A DNA stretch of 64,000 nucleotides, taken from NCBI GenBank assembly GCA_013141385.1, contig JABFRB010000010.1, positions 80,552 to 144,551 on the forward strand, written 5' to 3'. Source of the DNA: Bacteroidales bacterium (GTDB lineage Bacteria > Bacteroidota > Bacteroidia > Bacteroidales > Tenuifilaceae). The notes under the pieces are model-generated. The model worked only from the letters and a program-made list of their open reading frames with translations. It made no database searches and was not told the DNA's origin. How positions within the stretch are numbered: the first letter of the stretch is position 1; every line of letters begins with the position of its first letter. Position numbers and translations under genes: made by a program. Of the stretch, positions 26,386-34,501 are shown in pieces.

Positions 26386-26604
26386 TAACGTCAGTTCGAC
26401 GTAAGAAACAATGTATTAATCTATATATCAATCAATTTATTTTATTTGAATCAAAGGAATAGTGGAAAAATGGAAAAATGGAAGATACAAGCAAAAATCT
26501 AACCTCTTGTTCTCCATTATTCCAACCTTCCATTATCATACTAAATAATTATATGTCTCTGCAAATGAGTATATTATTACATTTATTATATCGAGCTCAC
26601 GTTA
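26386..26604. repeat. Inverted-repeat-bounded intergenic element
   Basis: TAACGTCAGTTCGA (26386-26399) and, inverted at 26591-26604, TAACGTGAGCTCGA match at 12 of 14 positions. They bound about 190 bp of AT-rich, non-coding DNA. Inside, runs of TGGAAAAATGGAA (about 26465) face CCATTATTCCAACCTTCCA (about 26514) as an imperfect inner inverted repeat. The left end also makes its own small hairpin ACGTC/GACGT (26388-26402). This looks like a MITE-type dispersed element; no gene is seen in 26327-26608. Confidence 0.5.
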
Positions 26605-26608
26605 GGTA

Positions 26609-27853
26609 TTAAAAACTCCAGTTAAATTTCACATAAACCATTTGCCCTATATTCTTATATTCCGTATTCTCTTTACCCAGAAAAAGCATGCCCACAGTGC
26701 TAAAGTCAAAGTTTTCAGCAACAGATAATGTAACCGATGGGCTAACAAATGCCGAGTAATCCGAAAGGTTAAACATTACAGCAAAACCTGGGGTAATTAG
26801 CGGTGTAAGTTGAACGGAGGATTGGGCAAAAAGATTATACTTCCCCTTGCTTAAAGTTTTGGGGCTTGTTGGCTGCTGTCCAAACAGATCTAGGCTGGCA
26901 ATGTTCTTGGTTGCTCCATTGGAGTTGAAGAGAAAGCCTCCCTGAAGGTATAAAGTATTAGGGAATGAGTAATCCATTGATATTGATGAAACCAATATTC
27001 CAGTAGAATCGGAAAGCGATTTATATGATCGAAAATAGCTGGTTTCTCCCCTAAAAGCTGCTTGCCCAAATTTTCCGCTCCATCCCAATCCTGCTACCAA
27101 ATCAGTTTTCATTTTACCTGCTAGAAACTGTATGTCATATGCATGAGTATTGAAGCGGTACAGCCCAGCATACGATGTTTTATCGTAGTTTTTCTCAACT
27201 TGGTAAACAACCTCAGCAAAGGATGTAATTCCTGTATAATATTTTATGCTGACAGCATCGATACCGGGGCGTTCAACATATTCAAAGTTAAAATAAGAGT
27301 ATGCATTGAAAATGTCATTAGGGTTCCATATTAGGTCAATACCCCAGTTAACCCGTTGACGACCCAGTGTGATTTGCCATTTATCAAAATTCATCATTAC
27401 ATTCAACCGATCAATTTCGCTAAGAGCAAGGAATGATTTGTTGCTTCCCCAAGGAACCAACATGTCAAAGTATCCTATATGCTGATTAATATAATCCTTA
27501 TATCCAGGTATCGACTTTACAAAATCACCGTACATAAAACGATTTCTTACCTGAAAATCTGCGGTTAACCAATTTTTTGGATAGTATTTAAGCTGAAGTC
27601 TGTTTTCAATTGTATTATCGGAAAACCAGTATAATGAATCGGATTTGGGGATAAAAACATTTTGTATGTCCTTGATATACCCTTTAAATTCAAATTTTGT
27701 GGGTTCCTGCGCTTGAGTTTGTTTTGTGGTAGAAAAAATAAATAAGGTAAACAAAAATGAAGAGTTTACGCAAAATTTCGCAAAGGGTGTATGTCTTCGC
27801 ATTCTTTGCGAAAAATTTTGCGCTCTTTGCGAGATATCTTTAATCTTATTCAT
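26609..27853 (-). CDS. Outer membrane beta-barrel protein of the Lol-like operon
   Basis: This 414-residue protein is the last gene of a minus-strand ABC operon. After an unusual N-terminus (see the repeat at 27775-27840) a signal sequence SSFLFTLFIFSTTKQTQAQ ends in AQ. The mature part is barrel-like: many alternating strands (WLTADFQVRNRFMYGDF, WQITLGRQRVNWGIDLIWNPNDIF, FAVMFNLSDYSAFVSPSVTLSVAENFDFSTVGMLFLG), with a terminal VYVKFNWSF that has the final Phe of outer membrane proteins. GRQRVNWG...NPNDIFN resembles DUF1302/alginate-export-type porins. It may be the outer membrane exit of the system. An ATG at 27802 is an alternative start. Confidence 0.8.
   Translation of the reverse strand: MNKIKDISQRAQNFSQRMRRHTPFAKFCVNSSFLFTLFIFSTTKQTQAQEPTKFEFKGYIKDIQNVFIPKSDSLYWFSDNTIENRLQLKYYPKNWLTADFQVRNRFMYGDFVKSIPGYKDYINQHIGYFDMLVPWGSNKSFLALSEIDRLNVMMNFDKWQITLGRQRVNWGIDLIWNPNDIFNAYSYFNFEYVERPGIDAVSIKYYTGITSFAEVVYQVEKNYDKTSYAGLYRFNTHAYDIQFLAGKMKTDLVAGLGWSGKFGQAAFRGETSYFRSYKSLSDSTGILVSSISMDYSFPNTLYLQGGFLFNSNGATKNIASLDLFGQQPTSPKTLSKGKYNLFAQSSVQLTPLITPGFAVMFNLSDYSAFVSPSVTLSVAENFDFSTVGMLFLGKENTEYKNIGQMVYVKFNWSF
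27775..27840. repeat. CGCAAAG repeat inside the 5' end of the barrel gene
   Basis: In gene direction the DNA reads TCTCGCAAAGAGCGCAAAA, then TTTCGCAAAGAATGCGAAG, then CCCTTTGCGAAATTTTGCG. These are repeated CGCAAAG words with an inverted copy. TCTCGCAAAG recurs in the intergenic element at 44698-44863. Here the repeat is translated as residues about 7-28, just before the signal peptide core. Confidence 0.55.
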
Positions 27854-27873
27854 ATCAATCTGAACCTAAACTA

Positions 27874-28569
27874 TTACTTATGAGGATCTCCCTTAATATC
27901 GCTTTTTACAGCACCATCCTCTAGCGTTATCACTCGATGTGCTTTGTTTACGACCCGCTGGTCATGAGTTGAGAATATAAAGGTCATCCCTGCTTCATGG
28001 TTAAGCTTCTCCATGATGTCCAGTAAATTTTCAGTGGATTGAGTATCAAGGTTAGCAGTTGGTTCATCAGCAAGGATGAATTTTGGCTTTGAGGCTAAGG
28101 CTCTTGCCACTGCAACCCTCTGCTGCTGTCCTCCAGATAGTTTAGAGGGTCTACTGTTGAGACGGTCGCCCAATCCTACCGATTCAAGAAGTTCTTTTGC
28201 CCGTTGATATCTCTGCTTATTTGGTACTCCTTGCATCTGCATTATAAACTCAACGTTTTCTTTTGCAGTTAGTACGGGTATTAGGTTGTATGATTGGAAT
28301 ACAAAACCAATATTATGGAGTCTAAAATCAATCAGTTTTGATCCTTTGAGATCGCTGATACGTATTCCTCCAATCATTATCTCCCCCGATGTAGGTTTAT
28401 CTAAACCTCCTAGCATGTTTAGCAAGGTTGTTTTCCCCGATCCTGACGGACCAACAATCGCCGTAAATTCGCCTTCCTCGAAGGTAAGATCAACGCCTCT
28501 AACAGCATGAACCTTTACCTCGGAGTCGTTATATGTCTTTTCGACGTTTTTTAGTTCTATTACTTTCAT
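27874..28569 (-). CDS. LolD/MacB-like ABC transporter ATPase
   Basis: This 231-residue ATPase has Walker A GPSGSGKTT (40-48), Q-loop FVFQSYNLIPVLTAKENV, signature LSGGQQQRVAVARAL, Walker B FILADEPTANLD, and H-loop FSTHD. All are intact. The subfamily (LolD, MacB, FtsE) energises FtsX-type permeases that move lipoproteins or signal mechanically without transporting through the membrane. It lies between the two permease genes upstream and the barrel gene downstream, spacings 20-36 bp, so one transcript is likely. Confidence 0.95.
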   Translation of the reverse strand: MKVIELKNVEKTYNDSEVKVHAVRGVDLTFEEGEFTAIVGPSGSGKTTLLNMLGGLDKPTSGEIMIGGIRISDLKGSKLIDFRLHNIGFVFQSYNLIPVLTAKENVEFIMQMQGVPNKQRYQRAKELLESVGLGDRLNSRPSKLSGGQQQRVAVARALASKPKFILADEPTANLDTQSTENLLDIMEKLNHEAGMTFIFSTHDQRVVNKAHRVITLEDGAVKSDIKGDPHK

Positions 28570-28604
28570 AAATTAGGTTTCAGTGTCCTTCTTTTCATTT
28601 TACT

Positions 28605-30026
28605 TTATTCATTTCGTAGTGCGTCTGCCGGATTCAATTTCAAAGCCCTTCGGGCAGGCCAAATCGAAGCAACCATTCCTGTTATGATTACAAGTAGCGT
28701 TACGATAAGATAGTTGTCAAAAGTTACATTTGGGTATATCGTTGATGAAAATCCAATTGATTCTAATCCTTCAGACCAAAAACTAAAATTTATTCCCGAT
28801 TTGCTGAGCATGTTTGTTGCAACTCCGCTAATTAGTAAGCCAATTACCCCTCCTGTGAGCGAAAGGAATACCGATTCGAGCATTATCATGGCGAAGATTT
28901 TAACCCTGTTCATACCAATTGCCATGAGCATTCCCAACTCCTTAAAGCGTTCCAAAACCGACATCAGCATGGTGTTGATAATACCAAAAGCTAATGCGAA
29001 TAGGAATATTCCAACATATATATAACCTATAAACCACATAAAATCAGTGTACATAGCAATTTCAGGGGAAAGTTTTCGCCATGTGAATACGCTGTTTTCG
29101 GGAAAATCCTTAGCAAGTTTCTCTCCTGCAATTATGCCCGTTTCGTTATCGTTGCTAATAATTGCAATCTCTTGTACCTCGCTATCGCTTAGACCGGTGA
29201 ACTGGTTTAGGGCTTTTCTATCAACGAATGCATTCATCCCATCATACATCAAGTTGCTGGTTTTGTAAATGCCCCTAACCTTAAAGACGGGGTTCTGAAT
29301 GGTTCCATTTTTTGCTTGCACGGTAAGCCTTATGCTGGTATTCATCCTGTAAAACGAGAAGTATTTCGTCAATCTATCGGCATACTTGTCAAAATCCTTC
29401 TGTTCGAGCGTTTCCTTCAATGCAACTTTAAAATCTTTATCTTTACGGAATCGTTTATCTCCAATGCCTTTTAGTTTTTCAATAATTGTTTTGGGGTACA
29501 AAGATTTATCAATAGAATCTAATTTTTGAGCTGTTACCTGATAGTTCAGCAGTTTTAATGATTCAGCCGCTTTACTTCCAATTATAATCGATGGTATTTT
29601 ATAGTTTCCACCTAGATATTCGCCTTCAATCAATCTCTTATAAACCTCAGAAACCTTTTTTTCTTTCTCAGGATCAATCCCTCTGATTACCAATCCTGAT
29701 GCAGCCCAATCGCTTTGCACCATTGCGAATAGTTTAACCCTTGGAGAATAGGCAATAACACCTTTCGCCGTATCAAGAGTGTGTAATACCTTATCGTAGT
29801 TAAGGACGGTATATTGTATGTCTTCATTTAGCATGAATTGTGGGTTATGTATCTGGGTATGGGAAACCTCGATGTATATGCAATCGTGAACACGTTGGGC
29901 AATCCAACCATTCATGATTCCCGTGGTCATTACTCCTCCAAAGATCCCGAGCACCAGCGCGATGATAACAACCAGACTTCTGGTTTTATTCCTCCATACA
30001 TTTTTCCAACCAATAGACAATATCAT
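28605..30026 (-). CDS. FtsX/LolE-type ABC permease
   Basis: This 473-residue permease has the classic FtsX/MacB plan: a first helix after a basic lead (GWKNVWRNKTRSLVVIIALVLGIFGGVMTT), a large periplasmic MacB_PCD domain (about 45-330, with IRGIDPEKEK and VRGIYKTSN), and three C-terminal helices (WFIGYIYVGIFLFALAFGIINTMLM, MLESVFLSLTGGVIGLLISG, YLIVTLLVIITGMVASIWPARRALKLNPADALR). The last motif is the cytosolic coupling end. It is 36 bp upstream of the ATPase. Paired with the second permease it would form a LolC/LolE-like heterodimer. Confidence 0.93.
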   Translation of the reverse strand: MILSIGWKNVWRNKTRSLVVIIALVLGIFGGVMTTGIMNGWIAQRVHDCIYIEVSHTQIHNPQFMLNEDIQYTVLNYDKVLHTLDTAKGVIAYSPRVKLFAMVQSDWAASGLVIRGIDPEKEKKVSEVYKRLIEGEYLGGNYKIPSIIIGSKAAESLKLLNYQVTAQKLDSIDKSLYPKTIIEKLKGIGDKRFRKDKDFKVALKETLEQKDFDKYADRLTKYFSFYRMNTSIRLTVQAKNGTIQNPVFKVRGIYKTSNLMYDGMNAFVDRKALNQFTGLSDSEVQEIAIISNDNETGIIAGEKLAKDFPENSVFTWRKLSPEIAMYTDFMWFIGYIYVGIFLFALAFGIINTMLMSVLERFKELGMLMAIGMNRVKIFAMIMLESVFLSLTGGVIGLLISGVATNMLSKSGINFSFWSEGLESIGFSSTIYPNVTFDNYLIVTLLVIITGMVASIWPARRALKLNPADALRNE

Positions 30027-30042
30027 AGTTTAAAAAGTTAGA

Positions 30043-30091
30043 GTGCCTTGAGTACTTCGAGTGCCTAAAGTTGAAAAAATCTCAACTTTAG
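30043..30091. repeat. Hairpin and dispersed motif between the two permease genes
   Basis: GTGCCTTGAGTACTTCGAG (30043-30061) resembles the motif at 13488-13506. It is followed by a 10-bp perfect stem, CTAAAGTTGA (30065-30074) and TCAACTTTAG (30082-30091). The stem could attenuate transcription or stabilise mRNA between the cotranscribed permease genes. Confidence 0.5.
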
Positions 30092-30110
30092 TTCACTTTA
30101 AGTGCTTGAT

Positions 30111-31529
30111 TCATGATCTTAAAGCTTCCGCTTCTTTTAGTTTTAACACTTTCCGTAATGGGTAAATGCACGATAGCATAACCATCAGCATTACCACAAA
30201 CCCCTGCCAAAAGATATAACTATCGAACCATGCCAAAGGCAATAGAGGTTCAAATCCCATATCCTCCATTGCTTGTGCCATATCACCAGTTAAGTGAATG
30301 GGGTTATTGTGCAAAATATATATCAAGGGAATGCTCATTGCGGTCCCAGATACAACCCCTATTAATCCTATTAGAAACAATTCGTAAATCATGATTAGGG
30401 CAAGTTTTGTCTTCCGCATTCCAATGGCGACAAGGACGCCAAATTCGTGATACCGCTCATATATCATCATTAGCACTGTTCCAAATATGCCAAAGAAGAT
30501 GATGAAGTATAGCAAAACCAAAAATGCTTTCCCGCTTTGGTTATCACTTTGAATTTGCTGCATCAGCACTCTATTGAACTGATTCCAATTCTTTACAACT
30601 ATTTTCGAGCTGGAAAATTTGCTGTTCAAGGTCTTTTGCATTGCCAGCATTGCCTCATCCGAGTTATCGTTCAGGTTGATAGCAATCGTAGTTACATTAT
30701 TTTCGAGACTTGCAAAGTTCTGAGCCGAAGCGAGTGTCATATAAATCAACTTATTGTCGAGTTCAGGATTAGCAAATCTCACGATTCCTCGCACAGGATA
30801 AAGTCCTGCCGCTGTTGAACCATGATATCCTTGTCCCATCAGGATCAACGAATCACCAATGGATAGTTTTAGGTATTTTGCAAGTCGATCTGAAACCAAA
30901 ACGCCATTGTCGTTACCGTCTAAATATTTTCCTGAAAAAGGTGATGCTGAAGCAATAATGTTTAGTAAATCCTTTTGCTTAACCTTATCCAAACCAAGAT
31001 CCGTGGCAATTGTGCCAGTGTTAGAATAGGAGTTATTGAGTATATCTCCCAACTTTTGTCGAACCTCAATTGGTAAACGATTATCAACCTTAAGTTTATC
31101 AATGCTCTCTTGTGTAATTCTATAGCGAACAAGAAGATTTTTGGGGTTTGAGAGGTTTTTCTCCCTTTCAGGATCTATCCCTATAATAAGAGCTCCTTTG
31201 GTGAGCGAGCCGGAGGATACAAGGGCAAATGTTTCAACTCTTGGTACAGCAGCCTGTATTCCTGGGGTATTCTCTAAATCTGTTAAGAATTGATTTGTAC
31301 ATTCGAAGGTGTTTTCAAGCGAAGGATCATCCTGATAGTCCACCTGCTGAACCTGAAGAAATCCCGTGAAGGATTTGATCATGCTTTTAATCATTTGATT
31401 GTAGGAGCCAAGCTGCATTGAACGCATGGAAATAGCGAAGAATACAGCAAATAGTATAGATGCAACAGTTATTGCTGTTCGTCGCTTATTTCGCCATAGG
31501 TTCCGCCAAGCTATTTTAAGTAAATCCAT
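30111..31529 (-). CDS. FtsX/LolC-type ABC permease
   Basis: From ATG 31529 the permease has 472 residues; a TTG at 31580 would add 17. It begins LLKIAWRNLWRNKRRTAITVASILFAVFFAISM. A periplasmic domain with IGIDPEREKNLSN and VRGIVRFANPELDNKLIYM follows, then helices AFLVLLYFIIFFGIFGTVLMMIYERYHEFGVLVAIGM, LFLIGLIGVVSGTAMSIPLIYIL and FVVMLMVMLSCIYPLRKVLKLKEAEALR. The EFGVLVAIGMRK loop is typical of LolC/E. It shares clear resemblance with the neighbour at 28605-30026, so the pair arose by duplication. Confidence 0.93.
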   Translation of the reverse strand: MDLLKIAWRNLWRNKRRTAITVASILFAVFFAISMRSMQLGSYNQMIKSMIKSFTGFLQVQQVDYQDDPSLENTFECTNQFLTDLENTPGIQAAVPRVETFALVSSGSLTKGALIIGIDPEREKNLSNPKNLLVRYRITQESIDKLKVDNRLPIEVRQKLGDILNNSYSNTGTIATDLGLDKVKQKDLLNIIASASPFSGKYLDGNDNGVLVSDRLAKYLKLSIGDSLILMGQGYHGSTAAGLYPVRGIVRFANPELDNKLIYMTLASAQNFASLENNVTTIAINLNDNSDEAMLAMQKTLNSKFSSSKIVVKNWNQFNRVLMQQIQSDNQSGKAFLVLLYFIIFFGIFGTVLMMIYERYHEFGVLVAIGMRKTKLALIMIYELFLIGLIGVVSGTAMSIPLIYILHNNPIHLTGDMAQAMEDMGFEPLLPLAWFDSYIFWQGFVVMLMVMLSCIYPLRKVLKLKEAEALRS

Positions 31530-31625
31530 AACTGACTGTTTATAAAAGCGGCTATTATTAATCTTTGGTTTTTCCCACAACCCTTCGATGAGAAAGTGTT
31601 TTTTAGCCCAATTAAGGGATAGTGT

Positions 31626-32384
31626 TTATCTAATTCTTTGCATGTTCTGTTGAGAAAAAAAAGAATTCTCAATTGGAATGTCAAATTTTATCTCATCAAT
31701 TGTTATTATTGTTTTATTACCCTCGTTTTCAGCGGGGATCAGCTCAAACGTTGTTGGCATATAACGACCACTCATCTCCTTTATATTTTTTCCTATCTCT
31801 GATTTTACTAAGTATTGATCCTCATCATAGTATTCCGTTTTGAGGATTATGTCATGTTTTTTTGATATCCACATTTCAATTTTTCCCCAAACCACTGGTG
31901 CATCGGGTTTTGGTTTAAGTAAAATCTTATAGCATAACTCCTCAGAAACAGTTTCTTCTCCAACAATTTCATGTGTGTAGTCAACAACGATTGAACGCTG
32001 ATTCAAAAGATCATCATTGGTAAAATCGGAGCCCATCCAGCCCTGCGAAAGCATTGAGGTTGGAAGTTTAATAGTTCTATTAATGCTTGGATTCCAGCTC
32101 CACATTTCCCTATTCAACTTAAGAAATGATTGTCCTTTATCCTTTGCAGGAGCGGTGATGTAAACCAACGATAGTTCCGTTCCTTTGCCCCAACTCTTAA
32201 AAGAGATTGTACGCTCCCATGTTGGCCTAACTATCTTCATCGACATTACGCTGTAACTCGATTTCTCACCACGCATCTTATCGTCAGCTCGTTTAACGAT
32301 ATCGGTTGCGGATAATTGTTGGGAGATGCTGTTTGATGAAATTCCAAGTGCAAGAAGAATAGATATAATACGTAGAATGGTCAT
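31626..32384 (-). CDS. LolA-superfamily outer membrane lipoprotein-sorting protein
   Basis: This 252-residue periplasmic protein has a signal peptide (LRIISILLALGISSNSISQQ) followed by a LolA/LolB-like fold of the PF17131 type. Recognisable stretches are ADIVKRADDKMRG, SWGKGTELSLVYITAPAKDKGQSFLKLNREMWSWNPSINRTIKLP and SMLSQGWMGSDFTNDDLLNQRSIVVDYTHEI, with GKIEMWISKKHDIILKTEYYDEDQYLVKSE following. Family members are thought to carry lipoproteins or lipids across the periplasm. Its gene leads the ABC genes and follows the TetR gene by 18 bp. Confidence 0.9.
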   Translation of the reverse strand: MTILRIISILLALGISSNSISQQLSATDIVKRADDKMRGEKSSYSVMSMKIVRPTWERTISFKSWGKGTELSLVYITAPAKDKGQSFLKLNREMWSWNPSINRTIKLPTSMLSQGWMGSDFTNDDLLNQRSIVVDYTHEIVGEETVSEELCYKILLKPKPDAPVVWGKIEMWISKKHDIILKTEYYDEDQYLVKSEIGKNIKEMSGRYMPTTFELIPAENEGNKTIITIDEIKFDIPIENSFFSQQNMQRIR

Positions 32385-32402
32385 ATATCAAAATATTATA
32401 CG

Positions 32403-32975
32403 TTAAACAAATCTTTCAATTATAAGCTGTCGGATCTCCTTAATTGGGTAGTTTTTATGATATAAGTAATTGATACAGATTCCATCAAGCATCGAGTGAA
32501 AAAGCAGGGTTTCAGCCTCAGGATTTGGTTTACCGGCAGACTCAAAGTACCTAATCAGAATCTCGAAGAACGGTGCGCTAATCTCTTTTAACTCATTATG
32601 GAAAATGGTGTTCCCTGTAGGCTGCATCATAACCGAAAAGTATAGCTTCCAGTAATTCGGATCCGATTTAATTTGTTCTAGAATATCAGTAACAAAAAGA
32701 ATCATTTCATCACGCGTAAGCACTCCGTTATGATTAGGATCAAAGGATACAATCATCCTGTCATACCCCTCAATCAGGATGCTTAGTAGGAGATCAACCT
32801 TGCTGTTGAAGTAGTTATACATCAAACCTTTTGAGATTCCTGCTTGTTTGGCAATCTCACTAACGCTTGTAGGATGGAATCCAACATTTGCAAAAAGTTC
32901 GAGCGCAGCATCCATTATCTGCTTTCGCTTTACCTGTCTTATTTGTTTGTTCTGAGATGTTGTTCGAGGCGACAT
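32403..32975 (-). CDS. TetR-family transcriptional regulator of the Lol-like operon
   Basis: This 190-residue TetR-type repressor has its DNA-binding domain in the first 60 residues (MDAALELFANVGFHPTSVSEIAKQAGISKGLMYNYFNSKVDLL). A helical ligand-binding and dimerisation domain follows, ending in QLIIERFV. It is the first gene of the operon, 18 bp before the LolA-like gene. An operator-like palindrome overlaps the predicted promoter (33050-33093), so autoregulation together with the export genes is likely. The ligand is unknown. Confidence 0.93.
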   Translation of the reverse strand: MSPRTTSQNKQIRQVKRKQIMDAALELFANVGFHPTSVSEIAKQAGISKGLMYNYFNSKVDLLLSILIEGYDRMIVSFDPNHNGVLTRDEMILFVTDILEQIKSDPNYWKLYFSVMMQPTGNTIFHNELKEISAPFFEILIRYFESAGKPNPEAETLLFHSMLDGICINYLYHKNYPIKEIRQLIIERFV

Positions 32976-33049
32976 GTTGTATGATTATTCATTCAACAAA
33001 AGATTATTTATGAAATTAACCTCTTTTTATATAACTATTTATAATTAAA

Positions 33050-33063
33050 TGAACGGTCGGTCA
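33050..33063. promoter_or_regulatory. TetR operator
   Basis: TGAACGGTCGGTCA is an imperfect palindrome (10 of 14 positions symmetric) with the TGAxCG...GTCA half-sites usual for TetR proteins. It abuts and overlaps the -7 element of the promoter serving the TetR gene, so binding would block transcription. The repressor encoded 75 bp downstream is the obvious ligand. Confidence 0.65.
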
Positions 33064-33093
33064 AAGTTAAAATGGTTGGAATCCGAATGCAAA
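33062..33093 (-). promoter_or_regulatory. Promoter of the tetR-lolA-like-ABC operon
   Basis: On the minus strand TTTG (33093-33090), a 20-bp spacer and a perfect -7 element TAACTTTG (33069-33062) match the Bacteroidota consensus. Transcription should start near 33056, about 80 bp before the TetR start codon. The rest of 32976-33325 shows no gene. Confidence 0.75.
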
Positions 33094-33307
33094 TTTTCGG
33101 AGTAAATTTTTTGAGAATAATTTCGTTGTAATTTATTTGCCAATCGTTCGATAAAATTATTGGCAATTGATGCAGGAATGTATATTGCGCTATTTTCTTT
33201 GATGGGTTTCACTCTAGGAATTTGGTGAAACTCCAATTAAGAAAAAGGCTAATTCATGCAAAACAATTTCTAAAGAGGTAGCTAATCTGAGATAAAGACA
33301 CCTTGAA

Positions 33308-33340
33308 CAAGATATAGAAAATGTCTTACGCTATATCTTG
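33308..33340 (-). terminator. Stem-loop overlapping the end of lspA
   Basis: CAAGATATAG (33308-33317) and CTATATCTTG (33331-33340) form a perfect 10-bp stem with a 13-base loop that contains the lspA stop codon. No strong T-run follows on the minus strand, so it may be a weak terminator or an mRNA end stabiliser for the ileS-dksA-lspA transcript. Confidence 0.45.
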
Positions 33341-33964
33341 AGTTTGCTTTTCAGATTTCCCTAATAAGACCTTACGCTGAAATATCAAAAGGTAGAATAC
33401 CCCAGTTGTTATTGCTGAATCAGCAAGATTAAAGACAGGACTAAAAAAAACAAAATGTTGACCGCCTACCCAAGGAAACCATTCGGGGTAGGTAGTGTTA
33501 ATAATTGGGAAGTAGAGCATATCTACAACTCTCCCATGAAGGAAAGAGGCGTATCCGCCACCTTCTGGAAGAAATGTTGCTACGCCAGAGATAGAATCAT
33601 TGAATATCAAACCGTAAAATGCGCTATCAATTAAGTTTCCTATTGCCCCTGCTAATATTGCAGATATTCCTAAAACTAATCCGGTATTCGCTTTTTGTTT
33701 AATTAGGAGATATATGTAGTATCCCATTGCACAACTGGCTGCAATTCTGAATAGACTTAGGAAAAGTTTCCCAGAACCACCCCAAAATTCGATTCCAAAG
33801 GCCATTCCGGGGTTCTCGGTAAAATGAATGATAAACCAATTCCCAATAACAGAAAACCCTTGCCCCTCAATCATATGGGTTTTTATCCAAAATTTAAGCA
33901 GCTGGTCCAGAAAAAGGATTAAAAGGATTAGAAGGATTGATTTATTTCTTAATGATATTTTCAT
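33326..33964 (-). CDS. lspA: Lipoprotein signal peptidase (signal peptidase II)
   Basis: This 212-residue inner membrane aspartyl protease cuts signal peptides of lipoproteins before the modified Cys. Four membrane helices can be seen (SILLILLILFLDQLLKFWI; LFLSLFRIAASCAMGYYIYLLI; TGLVLGISAILAGAIGNLID; ITTGVFYLLIF). The two catalytic aspartates lie in GNLIDS and FNLADSAI. Family blocks FTENPGMAFG and HGRVVDMLYFP are present. It is last in the ileS-dksA-lspA unit, 109 bp after dksA. Several lipoproteins in this window would be its substrates. Confidence 0.96.
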   Translation of the reverse strand: MKISLRNKSILLILLILFLDQLLKFWIKTHMIEGQGFSVIGNWFIIHFTENPGMAFGIEFWGGSGKLFLSLFRIAASCAMGYYIYLLIKQKANTGLVLGISAILAGAIGNLIDSAFYGLIFNDSISGVATFLPEGGGYASFLHGRVVDMLYFPIINTTYPEWFPWVGGQHFVFFSPVFNLADSAITTGVFYLLIFQRKVLLGKSEKQTQDIA

Positions 33965-34073
33965 TTTAATGTTGTTGGTAAAAAATGGTTTTGATGTAAT
34001 ATTTACTGGGCAAAACTATAAAAAAAAGTGATCGGAAAGATCCGATCACCTTAATGCTTTTAGCAAAGATTTC

Positions 34074-34451
34074 TTATCGCTGGTTATTTTTAGCATTGAT
34101 GCTAAGTGTTGCATGTGGAACAGCACGCAGTCTCTCCTTTGCAATCAGTTTACCAGTTTCTCGACAAATACCATAGGTTTTATTTTCGATGCGAACTAGG
34201 GCAGACTCAAGATGTTGTATAAATTTAATTTGTCTCTGAGCCAACTTCCCTGCTTCCTCCTTTGATAAGGTAGCCGCACCTTCCTCAAGTACTTTAAATG
34301 TGGGTGAGGTATCTTGAGTATCGTTGCTTTCACTCATGGTAATAGCACTCTTAAGAGTTTCGTAATCATTACGTGCCTTATCGAGCTTTTGCAGAATAAT
34401 CTCTTTGAATTCTGCCAACTCTTCATCAGAGTATCTTGTTTTTTCTGCCAT
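34074..34451 (-). CDS. TraR/DksA-family protein with degenerate zinc finger
   Basis: This 125-residue protein has the DksA layout: a long coiled coil (SDEELAEFKEIILQKLDKARNDYETLKSAI) with acidic tip region (ESNDTQDTSP), the return helix (LAQRQIKFIQHLESALVRIENKTYGIC) and the globular end. In canonical DksA four Cys bind zinc; here only the first remains (YGIC), and the rest reads RETGKLIAKERLRAVPHATLSI. The family shape without zinc is known in Bacteroidota. It probably modulates RNA polymerase through its secondary channel. It sits between ileS and lspA. Confidence 0.9.
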   Translation of the reverse strand: MAEKTRYSDEELAEFKEIILQKLDKARNDYETLKSAITMSESNDTQDTSPTFKVLEEGAATLSKEEAGKLAQRQIKFIQHLESALVRIENKTYGICRETGKLIAKERLRAVPHATLSINAKNNQR

Positions 34452-34501
34452 AACTCTAAATTTTGCTTAAAAATATGAAAATTAATATGAATAAACCAAG
34501 C

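Noticed and set aside
33045..33236. A 63-codon open frame on the minus strand upstream of the TetR gene.
   Set aside because: It covers the TetR operator and the consensus promoter, has no family resemblance and no good start signal.
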